A stretch of 64,000 bases of DNA from contig NZ_JAKMCP010000001.1 of the NCBI RefSeq assembly GCF_022662105.1, forward strand, positions 310,001 to 374,000, read 5' to 3'. The notes under the pieces are model-generated. The model ran no database searches and was not told the DNA's origin. It saw only the letters and a program-made list of their open reading frames with translations. The position numbers and the translations under genes were made by a program. Of the stretch, positions 1-10,621 are shown piece after piece. The stretch comes from Aestuariivivens sediminis. Lineage in GTDB: Bacteria; Bacteroidota; Bacteroidia; Flavobacteriales; Flavobacteriaceae. Each line of letters begins with the position of its first letter. Within the stretch, counting starts at the first letter, position 1.

Positions 1-50
1 ACTATTTTAGTGGTTCCAATGTCTAACCCTACTGCTATATTATGTTCCAT
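1..50 (-). CDS. ftsA: Cell division protein FtsA, N-terminal fragment
   Basis: Only the first codons are inside the window; the gene runs off the left edge. Translating the minus strand from the ATG at 50 gives MEHNIAVGLDIGTTKI, which carries the phosphate-1 loop (DIGTTK) of the actin-like ATPase fold at the position expected for FtsA. FtsA tethers FtsZ to the membrane at the division site. It begins 3 nt after the ftsQ stop, the usual ftsQ-ftsA order of the dcw cluster. The identification rests on 16 residues plus position. Confidence 0.85.
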   Translation of the reverse strand, partial: MEHNIAVGLDIGTTKI

Positions 51-53
51 GTG

Positions 54-773
54 TTATGTTTTGGTACAGACGACTTGATTGTCAAATTGCAAATTAATTA
101 CACTATAGCTGCTAAGTGTATGTTCTTTTAAGTTCTTTTTATAAAACACCTTTAGGTTATTAATCTTTTTGTCCAATAATTCTATAGTTCCCAGTTTAAC
201 TACAAAATCACAACGTCTTAGTTTCAAAAAAATCTCTTTTTTATTGTTTTGATAAATTTCAATAACGTTCTTTTTCAAAAAATCATCTTCATGTACCGTT
301 TTCGCTACCTTATAAATATTGTTTAAATTATTTTTTTCTACATACCCTGATATCAAGGGTACCCTTGCCGAATAATTAACAGACAATGGCATATATGCAC
401 CTTCATCATCGATATAATATGACGCATTTGTATGGACACGTGCTATTGGTGTTTTTTGTTCAATATCGGCATTAAGTGTACCGTTTACAGATACATATAC
501 TTCAGCCGATTTAATCATTGGGTTAGAATTTAGGGCGCGCTCTAATTCATTCAAATCTAAAGTTTCTTTAAGCACATTTTTAACACCGTGTTGATTTTGT
601 ATTAACAATTTACTAACAGTTTGGTTGGTTATAAATAGATTGTTTTCTCCAATAAATTTAATATTCGGAGGTGTAACTGTTCTGGCCTTATTCCTTATTG
701 ATGCAAATCCAAACAGGAAGACCAGCAATCCAAGCAAAAACACTATTTTTAAAAAACTCCAATTAACTCGCAA
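54..773 (-). CDS. ftsQ: Cell division protein FtsQ
   Basis: 239 aa bitopic membrane protein of the divisome. One transmembrane segment at about residues 6-26 (LKIVFLLGLLVFLFGFAS) is followed by a POTRA-like region at about 33-110 (NIKFIGENNLFITNQTV, then the NPMIKSAEVYV pattern) and a periplasmic beta domain. FtsQ bridges early and late divisome proteins. Sequence conservation in this family is low, so the call leans on topology, the POTRA pattern and position between murC and ftsA. The start overlaps the 3' end of murC by 11 bp, implying translational coupling. Confidence 0.88.
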   Translation of the reverse strand: MRVNWSFLKIVFLLGLLVFLFGFASIRNKARTVTPPNIKFIGENNLFITNQTVSKLLIQNQHGVKNVLKETLDLNELERALNSNPMIKSAEVYVSVNGTLNADIEQKTPIARVHTNASYYIDDEGAYMPLSVNYSARVPLISGYVEKNNLNNIYKVAKTVHEDDFLKKNVIEIYQNNKKEIFLKLRRCDFVVKLGTIELLDKKINNLKVFYKKNLKEHTLSSYSVINLQFDNQVVCTKT

Positions 774-2115
774 TACTTAATTCTTTTTTAATTCGCTTAA
801 CTTCTTCTCCTATATCACCTGCTCCTATGGTTAACAGAATTTGAGCATGAATATCATGAATCTTTGAAACCAATTCCTTTTTATCCACCAACTGCTTATT
901 GTCTAAATCAATTTTATCAAGCAGCCAAGCAGATGTTATGCCTTCGATGGGTAACTCCCTTGCAGGGTAAATATCTAATAATATCAATGCGTCGAACTGG
1001 GCCAGGCTTTTTGCAAAATCGTCTGCAAAATCACGAGTTCGGCTATATAGGTGAGGCTGAAAAACAGCCAGTACTTTCTTCTGGGGATACATTTCACGAA
1101 CGGCTTGATATACCGCATTAATTTCTTCCGGATGATGCGCATAATCATCAATAAAAACAAAATTTTCTGTTTTTATGTGATAGGTAAAACGCCGTTTTAC
1201 ACCTTGATAAGATGCTAAAGCTTTGACGAGCTGCTGGTGAGGGCAACCATACTCTACAGCCATCGCCAAAGCTATTAATGCATTCGACAAATTATGTCTA
1301 CCGGGTAGGTTAAATTTTAAATTTTCTAGAACGGTTAAAGGTGTTTTAACATCAAATACATACGTTCCATTTTTTATCTTAATATTTTGTATACTATAAT
1401 CTGAATGGTCTTCAATACCAAAAGTTATCCCTTTTAGGGGTAATCCATTTTTAATAAATAATTTCCCATTAGGTTTTAAGCCTCGTGCAAAAGCCTTAAA
1501 TGAATCTCTTAGTGATTCTGCTTCGCCATAAATATCCAGATGATCGATATCCATAGAGGTAATACAGGCCATATCCGGTTTTAGAGTGAGGAACGATCGG
1601 TCAAACTCATCAGCCTCCACAACAGTTACTTTAGTTCCTTTAAGGATCAAATTGGTGTTGTAGTTTTCACTGATCCCTCCAAGAAATGCAGTTAACGGGA
1701 TATTACATTCGTATAACAAATGTCCTAAAATACTTGTTGTTGTCGTCTTACCATGGGTACCTGCTATGGCGATACAATAGGTGTGCGCTGTAATCAGCCC
1801 CAAAACCTGGGAGCGCTTCAAAACATTATAGCCATGACTCTTAAAATAAGTCAGTTCACCGTGCATCTTTGGCACGGCAGGGGTATAAATCACTAAAGTT
1901 TTTGCTTTATCCAAAAATAGACGACTTATGTGTTCACCCCGATCTTCAAAATGAATCTTTATACCCAGTTGGGATAAGGTATCTGTTATTTCACTTGGTG
2001 TTTTATCATATCCGGCAACATGTTTATCCTTGGCCACAAAGTAACGTGCCAGAGCACTCATCCCTATGCCTCCGATGCCAATAAAATAAACACTATGTAT
2101 CTTTTTTAAATCCAT
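763..2115 (-). CDS. murC: UDP-N-acetylmuramate--L-alanine ligase MurC
   Basis: 450 aa, normal length. The cytoplasmic ligase adds L-Ala to UDP-MurNAc, the first step of stem-peptide synthesis. Visible features: an N-terminal Rossmann motif GIGGIGMSALA (about 13-23), the Mur-ligase ATP loop AGTHGKTTTT (118-127), a central motif around VVEADEFDRSF, DDYAHHPEE and the C-terminal FQPHLYSRTRDF. The start codon overlaps the murG stop by one base and the end overlaps ftsQ, so it is in the middle of a tightly packed operon. Confidence 0.97.
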   Translation of the reverse strand: MDLKKIHSVYFIGIGGIGMSALARYFVAKDKHVAGYDKTPSEITDTLSQLGIKIHFEDRGEHISRLFLDKAKTLVIYTPAVPKMHGELTYFKSHGYNVLKRSQVLGLITAHTYCIAIAGTHGKTTTTSILGHLLYECNIPLTAFLGGISENYNTNLILKGTKVTVVEADEFDRSFLTLKPDMACITSMDIDHLDIYGEAESLRDSFKAFARGLKPNGKLFIKNGLPLKGITFGIEDHSDYSIQNIKIKNGTYVFDVKTPLTVLENLKFNLPGRHNLSNALIALAMAVEYGCPHQQLVKALASYQGVKRRFTYHIKTENFVFIDDYAHHPEEINAVYQAVREMYPQKKVLAVFQPHLYSRTRDFADDFAKSLAQFDALILLDIYPARELPIEGITSAWLLDKIDLDNKQLVDKKELVSKIHDIHAQILLTIGAGDIGEEVKRIKKELSIAS

Positions 2116-3218
2116 TAAGCCTTTAACAGTTTTTCTACTTCGTCCACAATCTGCGACGTTGCATTGACATACGCCATCTTTCTAATATTTTCACCCAATT
2201 GCTTTTGTTTATCCGGAGCGTTTAAAAGCTGACTCAATTTATTTTTAAAGTCAACTTCTAAATCTTCTTCCTTAATTAACATGGCAGCATTCTCGTTTAC
2301 AATTGACATGGCATTCTTTGTTTGATGATCTTCCGCCACATTGGGTGATGGAATAAAAACAACAGGTTTTCCAACAATGCATAACTCCGAAACCGAGCTC
2401 GCTCCGGCTCGAGATATAATAATATCGGCGGCCGCATAAGCTAAGTCCATATGATTTAAAAACTCATAAACTTGCACGCCATTAGTATTATTGTATATCT
2501 TATACTGTGGATAGTAAAGTTTTCCACACTGCCAGATGATTTGAATGTTCTGGGTATCTAAAAAATCGAGTTCATGTTCAATTAATTCATTTATACGTTT
2601 AGCTCCCAGGCTTCCACCCAAAACCAAAAGGGTGTATTTGCCATGCTTTAATTTGAAAAAGTTTTTGGCTTCCACCGTCTTGGCCTCAATTTCCAGAAGG
2701 TCCTGCCTAACCGGGTTACCCGTTATAATAATTTTGTCTTTTGGAAAAAACCGCTCCAACCCATTATAGGCCACACATATTTTCTGAACTCTTTTCGCTA
2801 ATAATTTATTAGTAATTCCCGGAAATGAATTCTGTTCCTGAATTAAGCATGGTATCTTTCTAAACGATGCCATATATAATAGAGGCCCACTGGCAAATCC
2901 TCCCGTACCTATCACAACATCCGGTTTAAAATCCTTCACAATATGTCTTGCTACCCATAAGCTACTGAGCAATTTAAAAGGAAACATCAAGTTTTTTAAG
3001 GTTAGCTTTCGCTGAATACCCGAAATCCACAATCCTTTTATTTCATATCCCGCTTGCGGTACTTTTTCCATTTCCATCCTATGCTTAGCCCCAACGAACA
3101 AAAATTTAGCATTGGAATACCGTCGTTTCAATTCATTAGCAATAGCGATAGCGGGGTAAATATGGCCTCCGGTACCACCACCCGATAAAATAATTTTATA
3201 TGACTGTTCCTTTCCCAC
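2115..3218 (-). CDS. murG: UDP-GlcNAc:undecaprenyl-PP-MurNAc-pentapeptide GlcNAc transferase MurG
   Basis: 367 aa, full length. Converts lipid I to lipid II on the inner face of the membrane. The N-terminal glycine-rich loop [19 protein letters not shown] (about 12-30) and the C-terminal UDP-GlcNAc binding region ([24 protein letters not shown], then EDHQTKNA) are typical of GT28 MurG. It is adjacent to ftsW upstream and murC downstream, with a one-base overlap with murC. Confidence 0.97.
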   Translation of the reverse strand: MGKEQSYKIILSGGGTGGHIYPAIAIANELKRRYSNAKFLFVGAKHRMEMEKVPQAGYEIKGLWISGIQRKLTLKNLMFPFKLLSSLWVARHIVKDFKPDVVIGTGGFASGPLLYMASFRKIPCLIQEQNSFPGITNKLLAKRVQKICVAYNGLERFFPKDKIIITGNPVRQDLLEIEAKTVEAKNFFKLKHGKYTLLVLGGSLGAKRINELIEHELDFLDTQNIQIIWQCGKLYYPQYKIYNNTNGVQVYEFLNHMDLAYAAADIIISRAGASSVSELCIVGKPVVFIPSPNVAEDHQTKNAMSIVNENAAMLIKEEDLEVDFKNKLSQLLNAPDKQKQLGENIRKMAYVNATSQIVDEVEKLLKA

Positions 3219-3279
3219 TAATTCACTTCAATTTTTATACTTTTTATACTGCGCATTTATAACTTTAATAATTTATGAA

Positions 3280-4473
3280 TCAGATAGCTTCCGATAGGAT
3301 TTCCAATGGATTATCCTCATTTTTTTCTTGTTCTTTAATATCCTGCCTATGGGCACTAACACTTAAAATAATACCAATAGCCAAACAGGTCATCCAAATG
3401 GAGGTGCCTCCACTGCTTATTAACGGCAAGGTTTGCCCTGTTACGGGAAACAATTCAACAGCTACAGCCATATTAATCAACGCCTGAAATACAATGGGCA
3501 ACCCCACCCCCAACACCAAAAGTTTACCAAAAATGGTATCACTTTTTTGCGAAACAATTACGATTCTAAACAGCAGCCACATGTACAAAATCATAATAAA
3601 AATCCCTCCCAGTAAACCATACTCCTCTATAATAATGGCGAAAATAAAATCCGATGACGATTGGGGTAAAAAGTTTTTTTGAATGCTTTTACCCGGTCCA
3701 ACACCCTTAATACCTCCTGATGCAATAGCTATTTTTGCTTTTTCTATTTGATAATCGGCTTCCGTATCGTCGTCATTGGAATAATTTTTAATTCTATTTT
3801 CCCAGGTTGTCACCTTAACATGTAAGGGTCCCTTAGTTAACTTGGCGAACATTATAAATAAGACCAGGGCCATTATACCCAATCCAATTACAATCCCGAG
3901 ATAGCGTATGGGGTAGCCTCCGATAAATACCAATATGGAAACCATTAAAAAGAGTATGGCAGCAGTTGAAAAATTTGAAGGTAATATCATAACCAGAACT
4001 AAAAACACCGGTAACCAAAGAGGTAATAAAGATTCTCTAAAGGTTATGACCTTATCTTTAATTTTTGACATATAGCGCGCCACATAGACCATTAAAACAA
4101 CCGATGCAAATGTGGATGTCTGAAAGGACACCCCTACAAAGGGAATTTGAATCCACCGACTTGCACTGGCACCTTCAACAGTATGACCTTGAATCATGGT
4201 AAGACCCAACAGCACCATTACAACAGGGATCATGATTAGCGATAACCCCCTAAAGTATCGGTATGGTATCTTGTGCACGGCATACATAATGGCAAAACCT
4301 AAGAACAAATGCATAAAGTGCCTTACAAAAAAGGCAAAAGTATTACCGTCTCCAGCTCTGTAGGCTAAATTACTGGCCGCACTGTAGACTGGTAAAAAGG
4401 ACACGATAGCCAACAATGCCACAATGGCCCAGATCAACCTATCTCCTTTTATATTTTTAACTATTTGTTGCAC
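3280..4473 (-). CDS. ftsW: Peptidoglycan glycosyltransferase FtsW (SEDS family)
   Basis: 397 aa polytopic membrane protein with about ten hydrophobic segments. SEDS proteins polymerise lipid II glycan strands at the septum together with a class B PBP, here FtsI encoded upstream. Family signatures seen: PSSSDFIFAIIIEEYGLLGG near the second half and the C-terminal PLISSGGTSIWMTCLAIGIIL. The 61-nt gap to murG contains no obvious terminator. RodA is the alternative SEDS member; the dcw context favours FtsW. Confidence 0.95.
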   Translation of the reverse strand: MQQIVKNIKGDRLIWAIVALLAIVSFLPVYSAASNLAYRAGDGNTFAFFVRHFMHLFLGFAIMYAVHKIPYRYFRGLSLIMIPVVMVLLGLTMIQGHTVEGASASRWIQIPFVGVSFQTSTFASVVLMVYVARYMSKIKDKVITFRESLLPLWLPVFLVLVMILPSNFSTAAILFLMVSILVFIGGYPIRYLGIVIGLGIMALVLFIMFAKLTKGPLHVKVTTWENRIKNYSNDDDTEADYQIEKAKIAIASGGIKGVGPGKSIQKNFLPQSSSDFIFAIIIEEYGLLGGIFIMILYMWLLFRIVIVSQKSDTIFGKLLVLGVGLPIVFQALINMAVAVELFPVTGQTLPLISSGGTSIWMTCLAIGIILSVSAHRQDIKEQEKNEDNPLEILSEAI

Positions 4474-4502
4474 TTATTTTTTCGTTATTTATCAACTTTA
4501 TG

Positions 4503-5837
4503 TTATAAATTTCTAACCGCTTCTTTAAACTGACGTCCTCTATCTTCATAATTTTCAAACAAATCAAAACTGGCACAGGCTGGGGATAATAAGACATTAT
4601 CACCAGCTTCAGCTATTTTATAAGCAATCTTAACGGCTTCACTCATAAATTGAGTTTCAACCATTATATCAACCATTCCACCAAACGCCTCCATGATTTT
4701 ATCATTATCAATTCCCAAACAAATAATGGCCTTTACCTTTTCATTAATAAAGGGATAAAGTTCCTTGTAATTATTACCCTTATCAAGACCTCCTACAATC
4801 CATACCGTGGGTGCATCCATACTCTCCAACGCATAATAGGTGGCATTTACGTTGGTTGCTTTAGAATCGTTTATGTATTGAACCTTGTTAATTTTTAGTA
4901 CATGCTCCAATCGATGTTCCACCCCTTGAAAGTTTTCTAAACTTTCACGTATGGTCTGTTTTCTAATCTTTAACAAATGGGCAACTGTTGAAGCTGCCAT
5001 GGCATTTTTAATGTTGTGATTTCCCTTTAAGGTTAAGTTTGTTGTTGGCATAATTATGTTTTGGTTATCAATAGTTATTATTATATTATTATTTTTAAAG
5101 TACGCTCCATTTTCAATGGGCCTTGTCAATGAAAATGGCAGTAACTTCGATGCAACTGGATGATGTTTTAAATGGGTAACAATTACGTCGTTATCAGCGT
5201 CATAGATCAAATAATCATCTGCAGTCTGATTCATTGCGATTTTAAATTTTGAAGCGATATAATTTTCAAACTGATAATCATACCGATCCAAATGATCCGG
5301 AGTTATATTTGTGATTACAGCAATTCTTGGCCTGAAATCAATAATATCATCCAATTGGAAACTGCTGATTTCAAGCACATAATTTTTGTAATTCTGCTCT
5401 AATACCAGCTTTGCAAAACTGTAGCCAATGTTTCCTGCTAAGCCCACGTTTAAATCCTGTTTCAACAAATGATGCGTTAAGGTTGCCGTAGTGGTTTTAC
5501 CATTACTGCCCGTAATCCCTATAATAGTCGCTTCGGTATATCGTGAAGCAAATTCTATCTCGGATATGACCGGAATTTGAGCTTCCAGTATACGGGTCAC
5601 GATATCCACTTTACTCGGAATTCCCGGGCTTTTCATAACCAGGTCTGCGGTCAAAATTCGTTCATTGGAATGTTTTCCCTCCTCCCATTCAATCTCATTA
5701 TGTATAAGAACTTGTTTATAGTTTTCTTTAATTATTCCTTTATCCGAAACGAATACTTCATAGCCTTTTGCCCTTCCAAGTAGGGCTGTTCCCACACCAC
5801 TTTCTCCCCCTCCCAGTATGACTAGCCGCTTCCGCAT
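4503..5837 (-). CDS. murD: UDP-N-acetylmuramoyl-L-alanine--D-glutamate ligase MurD
   Basis: 444 aa. Cytoplasmic ligase that adds D-Glu to UDP-MurNAc-L-Ala. The ATP loop ITGSNGKTTTATLTHHLL lies at about 108-125; ITPDHLDRYD and the C-terminal LSPACASFDLFENYEDRG motif, typical of MurD, are present. It sits 8 nt after mraY in the dcw operon. Confidence 0.97.
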   Translation of the reverse strand: MRKRLVILGGGESGVGTALLGRAKGYEVFVSDKGIIKENYKQVLIHNEIEWEEGKHSNERILTADLVMKSPGIPSKVDIVTRILEAQIPVISEIEFASRYTEATIIGITGSNGKTTTATLTHHLLKQDLNVGLAGNIGYSFAKLVLEQNYKNYVLEISSFQLDDIIDFRPRIAVITNITPDHLDRYDYQFENYIASKFKIAMNQTADDYLIYDADNDVIVTHLKHHPVASKLLPFSLTRPIENGAYFKNNNIIITIDNQNIIMPTTNLTLKGNHNIKNAMAASTVAHLLKIRKQTIRESLENFQGVEHRLEHVLKINKVQYINDSKATNVNATYYALESMDAPTVWIVGGLDKGNNYKELYPFINEKVKAIICLGIDNDKIMEAFGGMVDIMVETQFMSEAVKIAYKIAEAGDNVLLSPACASFDLFENYEDRGRQFKEAVRNL

Positions 5838-5844
5838 ATCTGTT

Positions 5845-7086
5845 TTATCTAATTTTCAATGTAACCAGACTTATTATGGCCAGTAAAATCCCAATAATCC
5901 AGAACCGTGTTACTATTTTACTTTCATGATACCCTGACTTCTGATAATGATGGTGCAATGGCGACATCTTAAAAATGCGCCTACCTTCTCCATATTTCTT
6001 TTTGGTATATTTAAACCAACTCACCTGTATGACTACCGATAAATTTTCAGCCAAAAAGATGCCACATAACAATGGAATTAACCATTCTTTACGAACAGCA
6101 ATGGCTATGACGGCTATGATACCGCCAATAGTTAAACTTCCTGTATCTCCCATAAAAACTTGGGCCGGATAGGTATTGTACCATAAAAATCCAATTAATG
6201 CTCCCACAAAAGCTGCTATATAAATGGTTATTTCCTCCACCCGTGGGATATACATGATATTGAGGTAATCTGAAAAAACAATATTACTCGATACCCAGGC
6301 GAATATGCCCAGTGTAAGCACAACTATGGCCGACGTTCCTGCTGCCAGTCCATCAATTCCATCGGTTAGATTGGCACCATTAGAGACCGCTGTAATAATA
6401 AAAATGGAAACCAAAATAAAAATGATCCAGGCATATTTATCCAAATCCGGGTGAATCCAGGTGATTAAAGAGGCGTAATCAAATTCATTGTTCTTTACAA
6501 ATGGAATAGTGGTTTTCGTGGATTTCTCTTCTTCCTGAAATAATTTGGAAGGTGAAATATTAGGATCTTTGATGAGTAACTCCTGCTGTTCGTTTACCGG
6601 TAATTTTTCTTTTATGGTGACATCTGAATTGAAAAACAAGGTTAACCCAACAATCAATCCTAACCCAACCTGACCTAAAATTTTAAACCTTCCTTTCAGG
6701 CCTTCTTTATCATTTTTGAACTTTTTTAAATAGTCGTCAACAAAACCGATTGTTCCCATCCATAGTGTTGTGACTAATAGAAGAATGATATATATATTAT
6801 CAAGTTTGGCCAATAGTAATACAGGAATTAACGTTGCCAGTATGATAATGATCCCTCCCATAGTTGGGGTTCCGGCCTTTTCCTGCTGCCCTTGTAATCC
6901 CAAATCTCTGATGGTTTCACCCATTTGCTTTCGTAATAACAACCTGATAATCCGTTTACCATAAATGGTAGATATTAATAGCGATAAAATAATTGCAAAA
7001 GCCGCCCGAAACGTTATAAATCCGAAAAGCGAAGCCCCCGGAAACTGGAATTCTTGTTCTAAATATTCAAATAGATAGTATAACAT
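5845..7086 (-). CDS. mraY: Phospho-MurNAc-pentapeptide transferase MraY
   Basis: 413 aa polytopic membrane enzyme making lipid I from UDP-MurNAc-pentapeptide and undecaprenyl phosphate. Catalytic motifs: GFVDDYLKK (about 114-122), [12 protein letters not shown] (239-250), FMGDTGSL, and the MraY-specific histidine motif SPLHHHYQ near residue 380. It is longer than the roughly 360 aa proteobacterial enzyme, mainly because of a polar insertion at about 153-210 ([12 protein letters not shown]... region) between two membrane segments. A longer form is common in Bacteroidota. Confidence 0.97.
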   Translation of the reverse strand: MLYYLFEYLEQEFQFPGASLFGFITFRAAFAIILSLLISTIYGKRIIRLLLRKQMGETIRDLGLQGQQEKAGTPTMGGIIIILATLIPVLLLAKLDNIYIILLLVTTLWMGTIGFVDDYLKKFKNDKEGLKGRFKILGQVGLGLIVGLTLFFNSDVTIKEKLPVNEQQELLIKDPNISPSKLFQEEEKSTKTTIPFVKNNEFDYASLITWIHPDLDKYAWIIFILVSIFIITAVSNGANLTDGIDGLAAGTSAIVVLTLGIFAWVSSNIVFSDYLNIMYIPRVEEITIYIAAFVGALIGFLWYNTYPAQVFMGDTGSLTIGGIIAVIAIAVRKEWLIPLLCGIFLAENLSVVIQVSWFKYTKKKYGEGRRIFKMSPLHHHYQKSGYHESKIVTRFWIIGILLAIISLVTLKIR

Positions 7087-7130
7087 TAATCTGGTCTGTT
7101 AGTATTCTTCGATTTTTCTTAGAATGTCCT

Positions 7131-8594
7131 TTATTTTTGTAATTGCTTTAAATAGTCCTTTATGATTTTAAAATCATCAAAATCAAAACGTTCTCCTTTA
7201 ATCTCCTGATAGGTCTCATGTCCTTTTCCGGCTATTAAAATGATATCGTTCGCACTAGCCATCTGACAGGCTGTTTTTATGGCCTGTCTTCTATCGATTA
7301 TCGACACCACCTTTTTAAAGTGTTGGGAGGCTACACCCTGTTCTATATCTCTTATAATATCCTCTGGAACTTCACTTCTTGGATTATCACTTGTAAAAAT
7401 GACTTTTGTGCTTAGAAGCGCGGCAATATTCCCCATTATTGGACGCTTGGTTTTGTCTCTATCGCCCCCACAGCCTACTACGGTAATTAATTCTTCATTT
7501 TTTGTTCTAATACTGTTAATAGTTTCCAATACATTTTTTAAAGCGTCAGGTGTATGGGCGTAATCGACGATAGCTGTAATTTTTTCATCTGAAATAAAAT
7601 ATTGAAAACGTCCACTCACACTATCCAAATCACTTATTAAACGCAGCACTTCTGCTTTTTCAAGACCCAATAATTCTGCCGTGGCGTAAATGGCTACAAT
7701 GTTATAGGCATTAAAATGTCCAATTAGTTTGGTCCATATTTCACTATCATCTATTTTGAGTAAAAGACCACCCAATTGATTTTCCAAAATCTGGGCTTTA
7801 TAATCAGCATACCCCTTTAAGGCATAAGTGAATATTTTAGCTTTGGTATTTTGCACCATGAACATCCCATTTTTATCATCCACATTGACCAAGGCAAAGG
7901 CTTTAGGCGACAATCCATCAAAGAATTGCTTTTTGACATCCCTGTACTCGGAGAACGTATGGTGATAGTCCAGATGATCATGGGTTAAATTGGTAAATAT
8001 TCCACCAACAAAGTGCAACCCTTCAGTACGCTTTTGATGGATTCCATGAGAGCTGACTTCCATAAAGCAAAACTCAACACCAACCTCATTCATTTCCTTT
8101 AAATACCTGTTAATGGCAATAGAATCGGGCGTTGTGTGAGTCGCATTGAATACCTTATCATCTACCATTATTTTCACTGTAGAGAGTAAGCCTACTTTAT
8201 AACCTGCTTTTTTAAATAATTGATAAAGCAAACTGGCTACTGTTGTTTTCCCATTAGTACCAGTAACGCCTACTAATTTTAAGTTTTCCGAAGGCACGCC
8301 ATAATAATTGGATGCCATCACTGCCAAGGCTTTGTTTGTATTTTCGACTTCTATGTAGGTGATATCTTTTACTAGGTTTTTTGGAAGTTTTTCACAAACA
8401 ATAGCAATAGCTCCAAATTCAATAGCTTGATCAATGTATTTATGACCATCGGCAACAAGCCCTTTAATAGCTATAAAAACAAAATTCTTTTCAACCTTTC
8501 TCGAATCAAACTCCAAGGCATGAATTGACACCCCGGTACTTCCCACAACTGCGTTAATTGTTACCTTATACAGGATGTCTTTTAATACCATCAT
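7131..8594 (-). CDS. murE: UDP-MurNAc-L-Ala-D-Glu--2,6-diaminopimelate ligase MurE
   Basis: 487 aa. Adds the third stem residue. The ATP loop GVTGTNGKTTVASLL is at about 109-123. The substrate-selecting loop reads DNPR (FTSDNPRSEVPEDI), which in this family goes with meso-diaminopimelate rather than lysine, so the organism probably has A1-gamma peptidoglycan. The first codons (ATGATG) overlap the ftsI stop in an ATGA arrangement, indicating coupling to ftsI translation. Confidence 0.96.
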   Translation of the reverse strand: MMVLKDILYKVTINAVVGSTGVSIHALEFDSRKVEKNFVFIAIKGLVADGHKYIDQAIEFGAIAIVCEKLPKNLVKDITYIEVENTNKALAVMASNYYGVPSENLKLVGVTGTNGKTTVASLLYQLFKKAGYKVGLLSTVKIMVDDKVFNATHTTPDSIAINRYLKEMNEVGVEFCFMEVSSHGIHQKRTEGLHFVGGIFTNLTHDHLDYHHTFSEYRDVKKQFFDGLSPKAFALVNVDDKNGMFMVQNTKAKIFTYALKGYADYKAQILENQLGGLLLKIDDSEIWTKLIGHFNAYNIVAIYATAELLGLEKAEVLRLISDLDSVSGRFQYFISDEKITAIVDYAHTPDALKNVLETINSIRTKNEELITVVGCGGDRDKTKRPIMGNIAALLSTKVIFTSDNPRSEVPEDIIRDIEQGVASQHFKKVVSIIDRRQAIKTACQMASANDIILIAGKGHETYQEIKGERFDFDDFKIIKDYLKQLQK

Positions 8595-10612
8595 GAAGCC
8601 GTTAATATTATGGTTTGATTATCGCTTAACTTTATATGTTCCTTAACCGATTGCGTTTTCACAATACCATTACCCTGCAGGTTTACCTTAACCTTAACAT
8701 GCATATTTTCCAAAAGGGTAAGTGCATCCATAGCTGGCATCCCAACAACATTAGGCATAACCGTCTTATAGGTTTTAGCCAGCTTATAGTAATTTTCAAA
8801 TTCTTGTTCAGCCAATACACTTTTTATTTCAAGCGATTTTACCTCATCTATAATCGGTGTATCTGTAAATATTTTTTGTGCTATTTTTTGAAATACAGGT
8901 CCGGATACATCTGCACCATAGTATCCAACACTTTTATCCGGTTCATGTATGACCACGATGCAGGAGTACTTAGGGTTTTCGGCTGGAAAATAGCCTACAA
9001 AAGAGGAAATGTAATTGAGTTTATCTTTATCTCTGTAATCCTTTTGGCAGGTTCCTGTTTTACCCGCCATGGAAAAGTTTTCATTGTATAACCGATGTCC
9101 TGTGCCGTGTTTTTTAATGACAACATTTTTTAACAATTGCTGTAACTTGGCTACGGTTTCCTTGGAACAGACCTGCTTATTAATAACCTCTTTTTTAAAA
9201 GGCACTATAACATTATCAAATTCCTTAACCTCTTTTAAAAATTGAGGTTTCACCATTTCACCATCATTGGCAATAGCATTATAAAACGTTAAGGTCTGCA
9301 ATGGTGTAAAAGACACACCATAGCCATAGGCCATCCATTGCAAAGCAATACCGCTCCATCGTCCATTTTTAATCCTGGGGTCGGGAATGGTCATTTTACC
9401 CTCTCCAATTATGGGAATTCCTAACGAATCATTATGTCTTAAATTCATCCGATACAAACGATCAATAAACTGACTCGGCTGCTTTCGATAGGCCTGATCT
9501 ATTACTTTTACAATGCCGGTATTCGAGGAGACTTCAAACGCTTTGGAGATAGTAATCTTACCATATCCACCATTCTTGGAATCCCGTACTTTTTTACCAT
9601 AAAAGGATATAACCCCCTTTTCTGTATCTACAACGTCACTGGTATCGACCAATTTATCTTCAAATGCTGCAGCCAAGGCCATTAATTTAAATGTAGAACC
9701 CGGTTCATGACTTTCTCCAACCGCATAATTCAATCGTTCATAATACACCCCTTTAGAACTACGGCCCAAATTAGAAATGGCTTTAATTTCACCTGTTTTG
9801 GTTTCCATAACCACCACACAGCCGTGATCGGCCTTATACTTATCCAATTGCTCCAAAAGGGCATGATGCGCGATATCCTGAATATTGACATCAATGGTGG
9901 TATAAATATCATAACCATCCTGAGGCTCTATTTGATTATAATCGGTTAACGGCTTCCATTTATCCTTACCTATCTTTTGTTTCCAGCGCTTTCCATCAAC
10001 ACCACGTAAATATTTTACGCCAAAAGCGCCATCGATACCTGGTCTGGTCACATTCCCATAATCATCAATATGCTCATATCCAATGGTTCTTCTGGCAATG
10101 CTTCCCATGGGAAACTCACGTTTCGTATTTTGCTCCACAATCAACCCTCCCGGTATGGCTCCTTTATTTAATAACGGGAATCCTCTAAAACGTAAATAAT
10201 CTGAATAGCCAATGTTTCTGGCCAACAGAAGGTATTGATCTTTATTAATCCGTGCTTTTCTTATCAGTTTGTCATAATCCGCAGATGGTCTACCGAAGTA
10301 TCCGGACAACGAGTCGCATAGTCCTTTGATTTGGTCCTCAAAAAGTTTGTTCGAAGACACTACGGCATCTATAGCAATGTTATACTTTGGAATGGATGTG
10401 GCCAACAAACTGCCATCATCGGCATAAACATTACCTCGATTTGCCGGAATGGTGACATTCTTAACGGCTTGTTTTTCAACCAAGCTTTTATATTTATCAC
10501 CTTGCAGGAATTGTAGGCTCACCAACTTAAACACGACAGCAAGGCCGAAGACGAACATACATCCTGCCACAAAATACAATCGGTTTAATATGTTTTTCTC
10601 GTTTACTGCCAA
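8591..10612 (-). CDS. ftsI: Penicillin-binding protein / FtsI-type transpeptidase with C-terminal PASTA domain
   Basis: 673 aa class B PBP that cross-links septal peptidoglycan. One N-terminal membrane anchor (about 12-33) and a PBP dimer domain precede the transpeptidase, which has its three motifs: GSTFKL (Ser306, Lys309), SSN (362-364) and KTGT (518-521). The last 60 residues (TVMPNVVGMPAMDALTLLENM...) form one PASTA domain, a muropeptide-binding-type module also found in other bacteroidete FtsI proteins but absent from E. coli FtsI. It lies between ftsL and murE. Confidence 0.95.
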   Translation of the reverse strand: MAVNEKNILNRLYFVAGCMFVFGLAVVFKLVSLQFLQGDKYKSLVEKQAVKNVTIPANRGNVYADDGSLLATSIPKYNIAIDAVVSSNKLFEDQIKGLCDSLSGYFGRPSADYDKLIRKARINKDQYLLLARNIGYSDYLRFRGFPLLNKGAIPGGLIVEQNTKREFPMGSIARRTIGYEHIDDYGNVTRPGIDGAFGVKYLRGVDGKRWKQKIGKDKWKPLTDYNQIEPQDGYDIYTTIDVNIQDIAHHALLEQLDKYKADHGCVVVMETKTGEIKAISNLGRSSKGVYYERLNYAVGESHEPGSTFKLMALAAAFEDKLVDTSDVVDTEKGVISFYGKKVRDSKNGGYGKITISKAFEVSSNTGIVKVIDQAYRKQPSQFIDRLYRMNLRHNDSLGIPIIGEGKMTIPDPRIKNGRWSGIALQWMAYGYGVSFTPLQTLTFYNAIANDGEMVKPQFLKEVKEFDNVIVPFKKEVINKQVCSKETVAKLQQLLKNVVIKKHGTGHRLYNENFSMAGKTGTCQKDYRDKDKLNYISSFVGYFPAENPKYSCIVVIHEPDKSVGYYGADVSGPVFQKIAQKIFTDTPIIDEVKSLEIKSVLAEQEFENYYKLAKTYKTVMPNVVGMPAMDALTLLENMHVKVKVNLQGNGIVKTQSVKEHIKLSDNQTIILTAS

Positions 10613-10621
10613 TTTATAACG

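Noticed and set aside
8636-9091. Plus-strand open frame of 151 codons
   Set aside because: Lies entirely opposite ftsI, whose frame carries the transpeptidase motifs; composition is that of a reverse-strand shadow.
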